Positions 33,235 through 42,288 of a stretch of 64,000 bases of DNA are shown one piece after another (positions within the stretch are counted from its first letter, which is position 1; each line of letters opens with the position of its first letter). The notes under the pieces were generated by a model. That model did no database searches. It was not told the origin of the DNA and saw only the letters and a program-made list of their open reading frames with translations. The stretch covers positions 62,001-126,000 of the forward strand of contig NZ_JAHSPF010000011.1 in NCBI RefSeq assembly GCF_019132875.1, given 5' to 3'. The DNA is from Erwinia phyllosphaerae. GTDB lineage: Bacteria > Pseudomonadota > Gammaproteobacteria > Enterobacterales > Enterobacteriaceae. The position numbers and the translations under genes are program-made.

Positions 33235-35769
33235 TTACTGACAGAGGCCGTTCAGCATGTGAATACCGGTTTTATTCTTTTCTTCTGGCAGTACATAGCT
33301 CACCCGGCACTGTTTATCCGCAGCCTTGCCCCACTGCACCAGCAGCGTGCCGGAAGATTTAAGGCCGTTCAGATAAACCTGGCCTTCATCACCAACGATA
33401 CTTGCCTGCTTGCTTGCCGCCAGGTCGACTACGGTCGCGCCAAAGGGAACCGGCTGATGATGGTAGGTAAGAGTCATGATTACTCTGGCACCGGTCTGGG
33501 CTGAAAAATGCGCGGCGACAATAGCGCCTCTGGTTGGCACCACGCTTTGGCTTGTGAGATCCAGATCGACATTGTCAGGTAGCGTGGTGCTATCAAGCAC
33601 CACATCGGAAAGACGATACGGGGGTAAATCCGGCACCAGCGTATAACCACGAAAATCTGTTTTCACGCCTGTTTGATTATTTACTCTGACGCCGGTGACA
33701 TCTGGTGCAATGACTAACGCTGCCGTATTACGGAACGGCTGGCTCAGCGTGAGGCCATTTTTATGTAAGAGCACGCCGCCTTCTATACCGTAATTGATTC
33801 TCCTCGTTTGCTTGTTATAGCCATAGCCGCCGGCCAGTTCGCCATAGGTTCCACGATAAACAGCGTCAAGGTTGCCGCTGTTTCCCGCTTCCTGGCTGGT
33901 ATAACCTTCCCGGACGCTCCAGTTCAGATTACTGTCTTCCAGCGCCACGCCGCTGATACCCAGGCTATGGCTGGTGTTACCCGGCTTGCCGCTGGCTATC
34001 ATATAGTTTGCCCAGCTGCCGGACAGCCAGCGATCCAGGGGAACGGAAACGGTAAAAGAGAAGGTCTGGTTTTTTTCATAGCGGCGAGGGCTGGCGCGAT
34101 TTAACGAATTGCGGTTAAAGCCCCAGGCAAAACTACAGGTAATACCGTTGTAGCTATTGTTGTAGCTGGTTGAAAAAGACTCCGTTCGGCGCTCGGTGCG
34201 CCAGTAGTCTTCTCTGAGCAAACTGAGGCTAAGTGAACCGGCCCGATCGCCCAGATTCTGGTTAAGCGTCAGCTCGGTTCTGTTTCTCGCCTGCTCGCGC
34301 GGGTAGCGACGGTAATCTGCGCGCCAGCTGGCCATTAGCTCAGGCAAAGAGTAATAGTCACGCGTTGAGTAACGATAACCGGCGATAGCGAAGTTGGTAC
34401 CGGTCTGATAAAAGTTTTTGCTGTAGCGAACGCGCAGAGACTGGCCGCTGGCCTTACTTTTATCGGCAAGGCTTGATTGTGCATGGATGATATCGGCGGA
34501 AATAGCCCCGGCACGACCAAAGTTTTTACCCATGCCAAGCGCAAAAGAGCGGTAGTTGGCCGCCGTCTGCATTCCGCCAAACAGCGTCATATTCCACGGC
34601 AGGCCATAAATAGCCGTAGCCTGGGCGAAATGCTTTTTATCAACCGCGCTATTATAGGGGCGGTATCGTCCGGTAGTAACGCTGTATTTAAAATATCCTT
34701 CTCTTACCAGAACCGGCAGGAAAGCAAACGGCACGGTCAGATTTTGTTCACTTCCGTCCGTTTCCTTTATCGTCACGTAGAGATCGCCGCTGCCACCTGT
34801 TGCATACAGATCGGTTATGGCGAAAGCGCCCGGCGCAACGTAGCTTTGATAAATAATATAACCGTTCTGCCTGATGATAACCTGGGCGTTAGTTTTGGCT
34901 ATGCCGCGTACTACTGGCGCATAACCGCGTAAGCTTTCCGGCTGCATCTCATCATCCGATACCAGTTGCCCCCCCAAAAAAGGTACGCTTTCAAAAATAT
35001 CGGCCAGCGAATGGCTTTCGCCCAGGGTCAGCTGGGCCTTAAGGGGAACAATATTACGTTGCAGAAGCGTATATATCGATGCCCACCTTCCCTGTTCGGC
35101 AGCGCTGCTGCTACGATTCCAGGTCGTATAATTACGCAGTCGCCATGCGCCAACGTTTAAGCCCGGCTGTAAGCTCAGATACTGGCTATCCTGACTGACC
35201 AGACGACGACTGGTCGTAGAACTGTTAGCGCCAGAAAAACGGTAGTTTAGTAAGAATGCAGTGATGCCTTCGTCATAGCGATCAGGCGAAATATACCCGC
35301 GCGCGCTGGCATGCAGGGCAGCCTGTGGAATGCTTATCATCAGCCGCTGGGTGTTAAAAATGAACGAGGTTGTTGCCTGGGGGATAGCACTGATATTAAC
35401 GCATCCCTGGCTATCCTCCTGCAAATCGGGAAAAGCGCCGGTGCGAACGTTCCATGATGTCAGTAACGGCAGAGTCAGGCAGGGAAGTATTTTGCTACTG
35501 CCGCCGTCGAGCCTGAAATTTATCGTGCGGGTTTCTATAAAACGATTATTTAGCCATACGTCAACAACGTAATCACCAGGTGCCTGTGACTGGCTATTTG
35601 CAAAGACAGAGAGATCGGTTTTATCAGCGTTATCCCCGCTGGAGTGCAAAAACTGCGGATTAAACATCTCATGCGCGAGCGCTTCACAGTTCAGAAAAAA
35701 CGCAGAGAACAGAGGGATGGCGATAGGCCATAGCTTTCTGGGGTTGTTTCTTTCAGGAATTGAACTCAT
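33235..35769 (-). CDS. Outer-membrane fimbrial usher
   Basis: An 844-residue PapC/FimD-family usher that assembles subunits delivered by the chaperone. The N-terminal domain begins FNPQFLHSSGDNADKTDLSVF, the family hallmark. A 24-strand beta-barrel and plug follow, with RGYAPVVRGIAKTNAQVIIRQNGY (split) typical of the plug border, and the C-terminal domains end with a Cys pair (KQCRVSYVL and GLCQ). AAGGA lies 8 bases before ATG 35769. Located between chaperone and adhesin genes in the operon. Confidence 0.95.
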   Translation of the reverse strand: MSSIPERNNPRKLWPIAIPLFSAFFLNCEALAHEMFNPQFLHSSGDNADKTDLSVFANSQSQAPGDYVVDVWLNNRFIETRTINFRLDGGSSKILPCLTLPLLTSWNVRTGAFPDLQEDSQGCVNISAIPQATTSFIFNTQRLMISIPQAALHASARGYISPDRYDEGITAFLLNYRFSGANSSTTSRRLVSQDSQYLSLQPGLNVGAWRLRNYTTWNRSSSAAEQGRWASIYTLLQRNIVPLKAQLTLGESHSLADIFESVPFLGGQLVSDDEMQPESLRGYAPVVRGIAKTNAQVIIRQNGYIIYQSYVAPGAFAITDLYATGGSGDLYVTIKETDGSEQNLTVPFAFLPVLVREGYFKYSVTTGRYRPYNSAVDKKHFAQATAIYGLPWNMTLFGGMQTAANYRSFALGMGKNFGRAGAISADIIHAQSSLADKSKASGQSLRVRYSKNFYQTGTNFAIAGYRYSTRDYYSLPELMASWRADYRRYPREQARNRTELTLNQNLGDRAGSLSLSLLREDYWRTERRTESFSTSYNNSYNGITCSFAWGFNRNSLNRASPRRYEKNQTFSFTVSVPLDRWLSGSWANYMIASGKPGNTSHSLGISGVALEDSNLNWSVREGYTSQEAGNSGNLDAVYRGTYGELAGGYGYNKQTRRINYGIEGGVLLHKNGLTLSQPFRNTAALVIAPDVTGVRVNNQTGVKTDFRGYTLVPDLPPYRLSDVVLDSTTLPDNVDLDLTSQSVVPTRGAIVAAHFSAQTGARVIMTLTYHHQPVPFGATVVDLAASKQASIVGDEGQVYLNGLKSSGTLLVQWGKAADKQCRVSYVLPEEKNKTGIHMLNGLCQ

Positions 35770-35847
35770 TTTCGCATTCCTTTGCGTGGGTGAAATGATA
35801 AAGATCGTTTTTAAGCGCGTTTATCCTTGAGGGGGCCTCTGTAGGTT

Positions 35848-36531
35848 TTATAGCGTTGCACGATGAACTTCACCGAATCCGCCATAGTCGTTAATAATTT
35901 TCCAGCTGATTTCTCCGCTATGAATTTTTTCTGCACCTGCGAACGAGGCAGAGGAGTAAGGCGCTACCAGGCCGCCATCCGCTAGTTTGCTATTGCCCGC
36001 TTTTATATATAAAAAGTTCATGTAATAACCGGTGGGATTGGTAACCTCAAGGCGGTCGCCGACTTTTTTCCAGCTCAGACGATGAGTAACGCTTTCCGGC
36101 ATGTCATTTTTAAGCGGCGAGGGGCGATAAATAAGCTTTAAACGGGAGCGTACCGCTATCTGTAGCGTGTTGCTGTCTTCTCTGGAAGAGGACGGAATCG
36201 ACTTTATATTCAGCCAGAACAGGCTTTCTCTGTCCTGTGGCAGTGCGCTGGCCGTCCTGATTATCCTTAATAAGTTTTTTTGATTGCCGTCAAGACGAAA
36301 CAGTGGCGGGGTCACAATAAAAGCGTTATCGGCTTTTATCGGCTTGCCGTCACTGTCTTCCGTCCATGACTGAATCAGAAAAGGCACCGGGTCGGGATTT
36401 TCTATATTAATGGCGCTTTCTTTTTTATCGCCGTGGTAAATCAGGCGGCTGCTGCCAATAATTATTCCGGCATTAACGTTATTTGCCAATAAAAAGAGCA
36501 ATGAGATAAGAGCAATACAGAGTTTTTGCAT
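35848..36531 (-). CDS. Periplasmic fimbrial chaperone
   Basis: A 227-residue PapD-like chaperone that holds pilin subunits by donor-strand complementation. A signal peptide (MQKLCIALISLLFLLANNVNA) is followed by GIIIGSSRLIYHGDKKE. The subunit-binding pattern PPLFRLDGNQKNLLRIIRT and the classical LPQDRESLFWLNIKSIP are present. ATG 36531 is chosen over the upstream TTG 36543. It follows the major pilin gene across a hairpin. Confidence 0.94.
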   Translation of the reverse strand: MQKLCIALISLLFLLANNVNAGIIIGSSRLIYHGDKKESAINIENPDPVPFLIQSWTEDSDGKPIKADNAFIVTPPLFRLDGNQKNLLRIIRTASALPQDRESLFWLNIKSIPSSSREDSNTLQIAVRSRLKLIYRPSPLKNDMPESVTHRLSWKKVGDRLEVTNPTGYYMNFLYIKAGNSKLADGGLVAPYSSASFAGAEKIHSGEISWKIINDYGGFGEVHRATL

Positions 36532-36554
36532 GATGTTTCTCAATAAATATCAAC

Positions 36555-36580
36555 AACACCATCCGCTAAGGGATGGTGTT
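36555..36580 (-). terminator. Hairpin between major pilin and chaperone genes
   Basis: AACACCATCC-(6 bases)-GGATGGTGTT, a perfect 10-bp stem 12 bases after the pilin stop. There is no long U-run, so it is more likely an mRNA stabiliser or partial attenuator that keeps pilin above assembly proteins. Confidence 0.65.
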
Positions 36581-36592
36581 GCAATCTATCTT

Positions 36593-37132
36593 TTAATAAT
36601 TCACGGTGAAGGTGGCAACAGCATTGGCAGGGCCTGCGGTGACGGTGGCCGCTTTCTGGATGTAGCGTGCGTAGAAGTCCAGCTTATTGGTCGTTGAGCC
36701 GGAGGTCAGGACATAGGGAGTAGACTCGGTGAAGAGAGGTCTTATGCCATTACTGTCGGAGAGCTGGATACCAATGCCGGTCGCGACGCCTTTCTCCTGG
36801 GTCAGCGCCAGCACGGTATTGTCACCTGCATAAGCGATACCATCGAATTTCACCTTAGCCGTAGTGACCGATTCCGGGCAGTTTTTCAGCAAAACGTTAA
36901 ACTGCGTGGTGCTGGCAGTACCGCCTGCGGTAGAGCCCACGCCGCTAAAAGCCGTTTTATTGACGTTTCCCAGCGTTACATTCATTGTTGATGCCCCGGA
37001 GCCGTCCAGATCGACGGTACAGGCTGCATCTATAATACTGCCTTTAAAATTGATGACGCCATCGGCGGCGGCGGCAGATAAACCCATAGTCATTAAGGCT
37101 ACGGTAGTCAGTGCGGTGCAAAGTTTTTTCAT
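36593..37132 (-). CDS. Major fimbrial subunit (FimA-like pilin)
   Basis: A 179-residue exported pilin. A signal peptide (KLCTALTTVALMTMGLSAAAA) is followed by DGVINFKGSIIDAACTVD, the donor strand and first Cys. The second Cys lies in LKNCPESV, and the C-terminal ATFTVNY is the groove-edge motif. First gene of the fimbrial operon, so probably the main shaft protein. The operon has only one shaft pilin and one adhesin, a compact layout. Confidence 0.93.
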   Translation of the reverse strand: MKKLCTALTTVALMTMGLSAAAADGVINFKGSIIDAACTVDLDGSGASTMNVTLGNVNKTAFSGVGSTAGGTASTTQFNVLLKNCPESVTTAKVKFDGIAYAGDNTVLALTQEKGVATGIGIQLSDSNGIRPLFTESTPYVLTSGSTTNKLDFYARYIQKAATVTAGPANAVATFTVNY

Positions 37133-37303
37133 GAAGTTATTCCTTTTTAATTTTATCCTGGATGCTGTCTATCGGGCATGCAGGCTAAAATTTGTGGCTT
37201 TCCTTTACAGGCGGGTGCCCATCTTTCTGCAATCTGGATAATTACAGCGTCGGTAATCTAAACCTTACCTGTTTTATTAATCCAGATATGAAAGTATAAA
37301 TTT

Positions 37304-37990
37304 TTACGCTTCATGAAGATCATAGGGTCTGTGATTTTTATATTCTGTCAATGCAGAGGGTGGGATGATGTGATTTTTTTCTATCCCAAAGATGGAGCAG
37401 GAGGCGTTTGCGGAAAATAGATAATGGGTGGTAAGGGTGATGATAAATGAAACGAGAACGGCAATAAATATAAGCAAACAGGGATGAGTATTTTTGACTT
37501 TGCTGGCTCTGTCGCTGCTTTGTTTGGTTAACAGGATTTTTTCAGGAGGAAAGTGGGCTAAATTCCGATCGGGATCGGTCAGCTCTAAAGCATCGATATT
37601 CCTGATCAGCTCATCCTCTTTCTCAACTTCTTTTACCTCGATTTTTCTGGTTATCGTTAGCCCCTTATGCGGTACGGTAACAATAAAATCTTCAGAGAGG
37701 CCTGCTTGTCTGAGCGCTTTTCTCAGTAAGGATATATTCTGGTAATAGGTGTTCTGGGCGACGACGATACCCTGTCGGCTCCAGACCTCTTCGATAAAAT
37801 CTTTTCTGGAGATGATTTTTTGCGGGTTTTGTAGCAAAAGGAGTAAGCAGCGGCTTGCGGGAGCATTAATAAAAATGGTTTTACTGACGCTGTTATCCTT
37901 CACGACCATCAGCTTCTTTTTATAAGGTGTAAATAACACCTTATTGTCGATCATATAAAAACAGGCGTCGCATTTATCTCTGTTATACAT
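37304..37990 (-). CDS. Membrane-anchored winged-helix regulator (CadC/ToxR-like)
   Basis: A roughly 228-residue one-component regulator. The N-terminal OmpR/PhoB-type winged helix (about residues 15-105) has LQNPQKIISRKDFIEEVWS and LLRKALRQAG. A single membrane helix at about 177-197 (LLIFIAVLVSFIITLTTHYLF) and a short Cys-containing periplasmic tail of about 30 residues follow. It lies directly upstream of the pilin gene on the same strand, so control of the fimbrial operon is likely. ATG 37990 has GGAAAG 6 bases upstream; starts at 38002 and 38020 are possible. The periplasmic part is too short to be a classic ligand domain, so partner interaction is probable. Confidence 0.85.
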   Translation of the reverse strand: MYNRDKCDACFYMIDNKVLFTPYKKKLMVVKDNSVSKTIFINAPASRCLLLLLQNPQKIISRKDFIEEVWSRQGIVVAQNTYYQNISLLRKALRQAGLSEDFIVTVPHKGLTITRKIEVKEVEKEDELIRNIDALELTDPDRNLAHFPPEKILLTKQSSDRASKVKNTHPCLLIFIAVLVSFIITLTTHYLFSANASCSIFGIEKNHIIPPSALTEYKNHRPYDLHEA

Positions 37991-38292
37991 TGTTCTTTCC
38001 ATGATGAACTCTGATGCCATCCTGGCAGTCAGAAAGGTGGTTTTTATCCTTCTTTTCAGGAAAAATTATGAAAGGAGAGTTTATTATTCAGCTTCTTCCT
38101 AAAAGTTCAGTCCTGAAGATATATTTATATGATTTGTGTTATAAAGTCTATCTGTATGAAGCTAAATTTTTCAAAGGCTAATTTCTTATCGGTTTTCTGA
38201 ATCATTACCAATAAAAATGCGGCAAAGATTACCCTGTTACTGGTGCAATAAAGCTGACGGTAAAATGCTCTCGCCGGTTAATTAAGGCTATT

Positions 38293-38667
38293 TCATAGCG
38301 AAGAACGCTGGCTGGTTGGGATGATTTCACGGATGGCCACGCCGATAATGGTGACCTCGCTTAAGGCTTTACCCTCAATGATTACCCCCTCATCCGTTAT
38401 GATCTGCTCCGGATGGCGTCTGACGTACGCCCAGTTGCAGTCGCCCGCCACCTCAATCAATACCCGGCTACCGGCGACGGCAGGGCGATAGCGGTCAATA
38501 ATACAGAAACTGCCGTTGCAGGCGCTAAGGTAGCAATCATCGTTGGTAGGAATAAGATCCTGAAGTTTGCTAAACAAAAACTTTATCTGGTGGGTAGAAG
38601 CCAGTTTCTGTTCTGCGGCGCTGGCAGCAACGCACGAGCGATACACCCGATTTTTTAATCCGCTCAT
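38293..38667 (-). CDS. Small S24-like protein of unknown function, partner gene of umuD
   Basis: A 124-residue protein starting 4 bases after the umuD stop, hence in the same SOS-controlled transcript and in the place where umuC normally stands. Its middle and C-terminal parts (FCIIDRYRPAVAGSRVLIEV, then IIEGKALSEVTIIGVAIREI) can be laid over the beta-sheet core of S24/LexA domains. The catalytic Ser motif (GDSM in UmuD) and the Lys are absent. It may therefore be a non-cleaving UmuD-like partner or an unrelated small fold. I do not recognise an established name. Confidence 0.55.
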   Translation of the reverse strand: MSGLKNRVYRSCVAASAAEQKLASTHQIKFLFSKLQDLIPTNDDCYLSACNGSFCIIDRYRPAVAGSRVLIEVAGDCNWAYVRRHPEQIITDEGVIIEGKALSEVTIIGVAIREIIPTSQRSSL

Positions 38668-38671
38668 GTCA

Positions 38672-39091
38672 TTACTCCATTGCCTTGATGGTAAAGGTAA
38701 CAACGCCAAATATTTCCAGCTGCTCTTCTTCGGCCAGAATAATCGGCGGCCATGCCTGATTCATTGCCAGCAGCCGCACATCCGGGCGCAGCTGTAATTT
38801 TTTTACCGTAAACTCGCCGTTAACGGCTGCCACCACGATATCACCATGATCGGCAGTGAGGCCGTTATCGACGACCAGCAAATCGCCGTCATCAATACCG
38901 GCGTCTTTCATAGAGTCACCGCTGACCCGAATGTAATAAGTGTGCTCTGGCCGCTGCACCAGCAGATCGTTTAAATCCAGACGCTGTTCGACATGATCGT
39001 GTGCGCCGCCGGGCGATCCGCAGGGCACTCGGTACAGAAATAGCGGTCGCTGCACCAGCGCGCGTACCTCAGCAGGGCGAAGGAGATTCAT
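38672..39091 (-). CDS. umuD: UmuD, SOS mutagenesis protein
   Basis: A 139-residue protein, the same length as E. coli UmuD, which after RecA-aided self-cleavage forms UmuD'2 for DNA polymerase V. The cleavage site Cys24-Gly25 (RVPCGSPG), nucleophile Ser60 (VSGDSM) and Lys97 (EFTVKKL) fall at exactly the E. coli residue numbers. ATG 39091 has AGGG upstream. A near-consensus LexA box lies just before it. No umuC follows; the next gene is a small S24-like protein. Confidence 0.94.
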   Translation of the reverse strand: MNLLRPAEVRALVQRPLFLYRVPCGSPGGAHDHVEQRLDLNDLLVQRPEHTYYIRVSGDSMKDAGIDDGDLLVVDNGLTADHGDIVVAAVNGEFTVKKLQLRPDVRLLAMNQAWPPIILAEEEQLEIFGVVTFTIKAME

Positions 39092-39108
39092 AGGGTTATC
39101 CTGAAAAG

Positions 39109-39128
39109 TGCTGTATATAAATACAGTA
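39109..39128. promoter_or_regulatory. LexA (SOS) box of umuD
   Basis: TGCTGTATATAAATACAGTA: CTG and CAG separated by 10 AT-rich bases, one or two changes from the LexA consensus, 18 bases upstream of the umuD start. Confidence 0.93.
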
Positions 39129-39270
39129 TTACCTTTTCCGATAATCAATCAAGCTTGCCGACGCTTTTTTTCAGGATCGCTAAAAGGGAGGAAGGGGAGA
39201 AAACGGGCGGCCGGGCCTGCCAGCACGGGAAAGCGGGATGAAAAAAGGGAGTATTCTGAAAAACGACGGA

Positions 39271-39297
39271 CCGCAAAATCAGCGTAGCGTTTTGCGG
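39271..39297. terminator. Hairpin CCGCAAAA / TTTTGCGG
   Basis: A perfect 8-bp stem with an 11-base loop, downstream of the MocR gene and the 43-bp array. It may end transcription from the MocR side, but the U-run is part of the stem, so termination is uncertain. Confidence 0.4.
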
Positions 39298-39300
39298 CTC

Positions 39301-39470
39301 GCGGGCTGGAAGGCGACTTTTAACGCAGCGGGTAAGGGGCCTGGTGGCCTGCAAGGCGACTTTTAACGCAGCGAGCAATGGGCTTAGTGGCCTGCGAGGC
39401 GACTTTTAACGCAGCGAGCAACGGGCTTAGTGGCCTGCAAGGCGACTTTTAACGCAGCGGGCAACAGGCA
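39301..39470. repeat. 43-bp tandem array, four copies, overlapping the 3' end of the MocR gene
   Basis: AGGCGACTTTTAACGCAGCG recurs at 39311, 39354, 39397 and 39440, an exact 43-bp period, with near-identical flanks (TGGCCTGCAAGGCGAC and GCAACGGGCTTAG types). The copy at 39440 encodes the last codons of the MocR regulator (CVKSRLAGH), and its stop falls in the junction to the next copy. Because 43 is not a multiple of three, each copy would put the tail in another frame. The array seems to have grown by duplication at the end of the gene. Confidence 0.9.
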
Positions 39471-40902
39471 TAAACGTCTCTGCCATCGCCTCGGCGCTGA
39501 CGCAGGCGTAGCCCAGAATCAGACCGTGCCTTTTTGCTTCGCCTGCGTAATAGACTGAAAGCGGGCGAGTCCATACGCCTTGCTGCTCAAGCTCGGCGCT
39601 GAGGGCAATATCATCGACCGCCTGCGGCAGCGCTAAAATCAGGTGCAGGCCGGCATGGCTGTCCTGACCAATAAATTCAGCGCCCAGCTCATGGCAGATA
39701 ACGTTGACCAGAGCCGCGCGCCGCTGGCTATAGAGCTGACGCATGCGGCGGATATGCGCCGCATAATGGCCTTCACGGATAAACTCGGCCAACGTTAACT
39801 GGGTAAGGCCGTAGCCGCCGCGATAAAGTTCAGAGTGGGCAATTTTAAGCCGCTCCGTCAGCGAAGGCGGCAGAACCATATAGCTGATGCGCAGCCCCGG
39901 ATAAAGGGTTTTGCTGAATGTCCCCAGATAGATAACGCTTTCATCCGGCGACAACCCCTGTAAAGCCGGAATCGGGTTTTCGCCATAGCGAAACTCGCTG
40001 TCGTAGTCATCTTCAATGACCAGGCTACCCCATTTTTTCGCCCAATCGAGTAATGCCTTACGCCGGTTGAGGCTCATCACGGCTCCTGTCGGATACTGGT
40101 GAGAAGGCGTAATACAAATCAGGCGCGGCGGCGTGGCCTCTGGCGGTAGCGTCAGCCCTTCGTCATCCACCGGAACCGGGACAATCCGCAGGCCGTTGAC
40201 TTCCAGCACGCTGCGATGCCCCCAGTAACCGGGCTCTTCTACCCAGACCCGATCGCCATGATCGCACAGCATTTTAGCCAGCAGATCCAGCGACTGATGC
40301 GTGCCGGAAGTGATGAGGATCTGCTCCGCACGGCATTTGACGGAACGCGAGACGCGCAAATATTCTGCCAGCGCAGTTTGTAGCGGCGCATAACCTCCGT
40401 GCTGCGAATAGCTCAGTATTTCCACCGGAAGCCGCACGTTAATACGTCGCGCAATTTTGCTCCACGTATGATGGGGAAAATGACGCACGTCCGGCACGCC
40501 AGGCATAAAAGCGCCCCACTGGCGCTGGCTGGCTCCGGCACGGCTCAGCAGCTGTTCGCCTCTTTGCGATAGCGTTATCTGCGCCGGGCAGGGGTGGTCA
40601 TTGCAGGTCTCACTGGCGCCAGACATATCGCGTTCTGGCAGTACGTTATTAACAAAGGTGCCGCTGCCCGCCCGGGTTTTCAGATAACCTTCGGACTGAA
40701 GCTGTTCGTAAGCGGCCAGCACCGTATTACGCGACACGGCCAGCTCCGCAGCCAGGTCCCTGGACGCAGGCAGGCGGGTTCCCGGTGAGATCATTCCTTC
40801 CTGAATGGCTTGCTGTAGCGCATCGTACAGACGCTTGCCCAACGTGCCGGGCATGGCCTGCTCAATGCGGTATGCAACCAGATCGCCGACGAGTGTGCGC
40901 AA
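39427..40902 (-). CDS. MocR/GabR-type regulator (GntR winged helix fused to aminotransferase fold)
   Basis: A 491-residue PLP-dependent transcription regulator. The N-terminal GntR helix-turn-helix (residues about 15-80) has GTRLPASRDLAAELAVSRNTVLAAYEQL (split). The aminotransferase-like domain from about residue 115 has the PLP Lys in YLGTFSKTLYPGLRISY. It is divergent from the GABA aminotransferase gene puuE, suggesting GABA or PLP-responsive control as in GabR. The start is TTG 40902 with TAAGGAG 5 bases upstream; no better ATG agrees with the family N-terminus. The C-terminal tail VARCVKSRLAGH comes from the 43-bp repeat and is probably not ancestral. Confidence 0.9.
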   Translation of the reverse strand: MRTLVGDLVAYRIEQAMPGTLGKRLYDALQQAIQEGMISPGTRLPASRDLAAELAVSRNTVLAAYEQLQSEGYLKTRAGSGTFVNNVLPERDMSGASETCNDHPCPAQITLSQRGEQLLSRAGASQRQWGAFMPGVPDVRHFPHHTWSKIARRINVRLPVEILSYSQHGGYAPLQTALAEYLRVSRSVKCRAEQILITSGTHQSLDLLAKMLCDHGDRVWVEEPGYWGHRSVLEVNGLRIVPVPVDDEGLTLPPEATPPRLICITPSHQYPTGAVMSLNRRKALLDWAKKWGSLVIEDDYDSEFRYGENPIPALQGLSPDESVIYLGTFSKTLYPGLRISYMVLPPSLTERLKIAHSELYRGGYGLTQLTLAEFIREGHYAAHIRRMRQLYSQRRAALVNVICHELGAEFIGQDSHAGLHLILALPQAVDDIALSAELEQQGVWTRPLSVYYAGEAKRHGLILGYACVSAEAMAETFMPVARCVKSRLAGH

Positions 40903-41005
40903 AGTGGCTCCTTAAAATAGTCAAAACTGGCTCTGGATAATAGCACCCTAAAGGCGCTAAAAATCAGGGTAATCACTATCTTCTATCCGTAACGAGGAGC
41001 CAAAC

Positions 41006-42265
41006 ATGAGCAACAGTGTCCAGCAGCGCCGTCTTGATGCCACGCCGCGCGGCGTCGGGGTAATGTGTGATTTTCTGGTCAAACAGGCCGAAAACGCGAC
41101 GCTTACCGATAGCGAAGGGCGCGAGTATATCGACTTTGCTGCCGGTATTGCCGTGTTGAACACCGGGCATCGTCACCCTGCCGTGATTGATGCCGTCAGG
41201 CAGCAGCTGGAATGCTTTACCCATACTGCATTCCAGGTGATTCCTTATGAAAACTACATTTCGCTGGCCGAGCGGCTGAACGCGCTGGTGCCTGTCGAAG
41301 GTAAAGTGAAAACCACCTTTTTTACTACGGGGGCAGAAGCCGTAGAGAACGCCGTGAAAATAGCGCGTGCCGCGACGGGCCGTGCGGGCGTCATTACTTT
41401 TACCGGCGCGTTTCATGGCCGCACCATGATGACCATGGCGCTGACCGGCAAGGTAGCGCCTTATAAAACAGGGTTTGGGCCGTTTCCCGGCTCGGTGTTT
41501 CATGCCCGCTATCCTAATGCGCTGCATGGCATCAGCGTGGAAGATGCACTGAAAAGCCTGGACGATCTCTTCCACTGTGATATTGCGCCGCAGGAAGTTG
41601 CCGCCATCATCTTCGAACCCATCCAGGGCGAAGGCGGATTTAACGTTGCACCGCCGGAATTTGTTAGCGCGCTGCGCCGCCTGTGTGACCAACACGGCAT
41701 TGTGCTGGTCGCCGATGAAATTCAGTCCGGCTTTGCGCGTACCGGCAAAATGTTCGCCAGCGAATACTATCCGGATGCGAAACCCGACCTGATTACTATG
41801 GCAAAAAGCCTTGGCGGCGGTTTTCCAATTTCCGGCGTGGCGGGTCGTGCCGATCTGATGGATGCGCCAGCGCCAGGCGGGCTGGGCGGCACCTATGCGG
41901 GCAATCCCGTGGCGATTGCGGCGGCGCATGCCGTGCTTGACGTCATTGCTGAAGAGCAGCTGTGCGCAAGAGCCAACAGGCTGGGCGCACAGCTGTGTGA
42001 AGCGCTGGAAAGCACCGGCAATCCGGCTGTCGCGCAGATTCGCGGACGTGGCTCAATGATCGCCGTTGAGTTTAACGACCCGGCCAGCGGCGCACCGAGC
42101 GGTGAGATTGCTCGCGCCATACAAAAACGCGCGATGGAAAAAGGTCTGATTCTGCTGACCTGTGGCGTGCATGGCAACGTGATCCGTTTTCTGTATCCGC
42201 TGACGATCCCGGATGCGCAGTTCAAAGAATCATTAACCATTCTGACGACGATCTTTAAAGCATAA
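41006..42265 (+). CDS. puuE: 4-aminobutyrate aminotransferase PuuE
   Basis: A 419-residue class III PLP aminotransferase converting GABA and 2-oxoglutarate to succinate semialdehyde and glutamate, the last shared step of putrescine breakdown. It matches E. coli PuuE (421 residues) closely: RRLDATPRGVGVMCDF at residues 8-23, FFTTGAEAVENAVKIARA, PLP Lys in MAKSLGGGFPISG, and a near-identical C-terminus (NVIRFLYPLTIPDAQF). GAGGAG precedes ATG 41006. In E. coli puuE ends the puuDRCBE operon; here it stands apart, divergent from a MocR regulator and convergent with puuP. Succinate semialdehyde dehydrogenase is not in the window. Confidence 0.93.
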   Translation: MSNSVQQRRLDATPRGVGVMCDFLVKQAENATLTDSEGREYIDFAAGIAVLNTGHRHPAVIDAVRQQLECFTHTAFQVIPYENYISLAERLNALVPVEGKVKTTFFTTGAEAVENAVKIARAATGRAGVITFTGAFHGRTMMTMALTGKVAPYKTGFGPFPGSVFHARYPNALHGISVEDALKSLDDLFHCDIAPQEVAAIIFEPIQGEGGFNVAPPEFVSALRRLCDQHGIVLVADEIQSGFARTGKMFASEYYPDAKPDLITMAKSLGGGFPISGVAGRADLMDAPAPGGLGGTYAGNPVAIAAAHAVLDVIAEEQLCARANRLGAQLCEALESTGNPAVAQIRGRGSMIAVEFNDPASGAPSGEIARAIQKRAMEKGLILLTCGVHGNVIRFLYPLTIPDAQFKESLTILTTIFKA

Positions 42266-42288
42266 AAAGATCGGCAAAGGAACAAACG

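Noticed and set aside
39145..39378. 77-residue minus-strand frame with CVKSRLPA inside the 43-bp array
   Set aside because: It is an out-of-frame copy of the MocR tail created by tandem duplication, without start signals.
40904..40933. TGGCTC direct repeats 23 bases apart upstream of the MocR gene, as a GabR-like site
   Set aside because: The first copy is simply the complement of the MocR ribosome binding site (TAAGGAGCCA), so the repeat is probably accidental.
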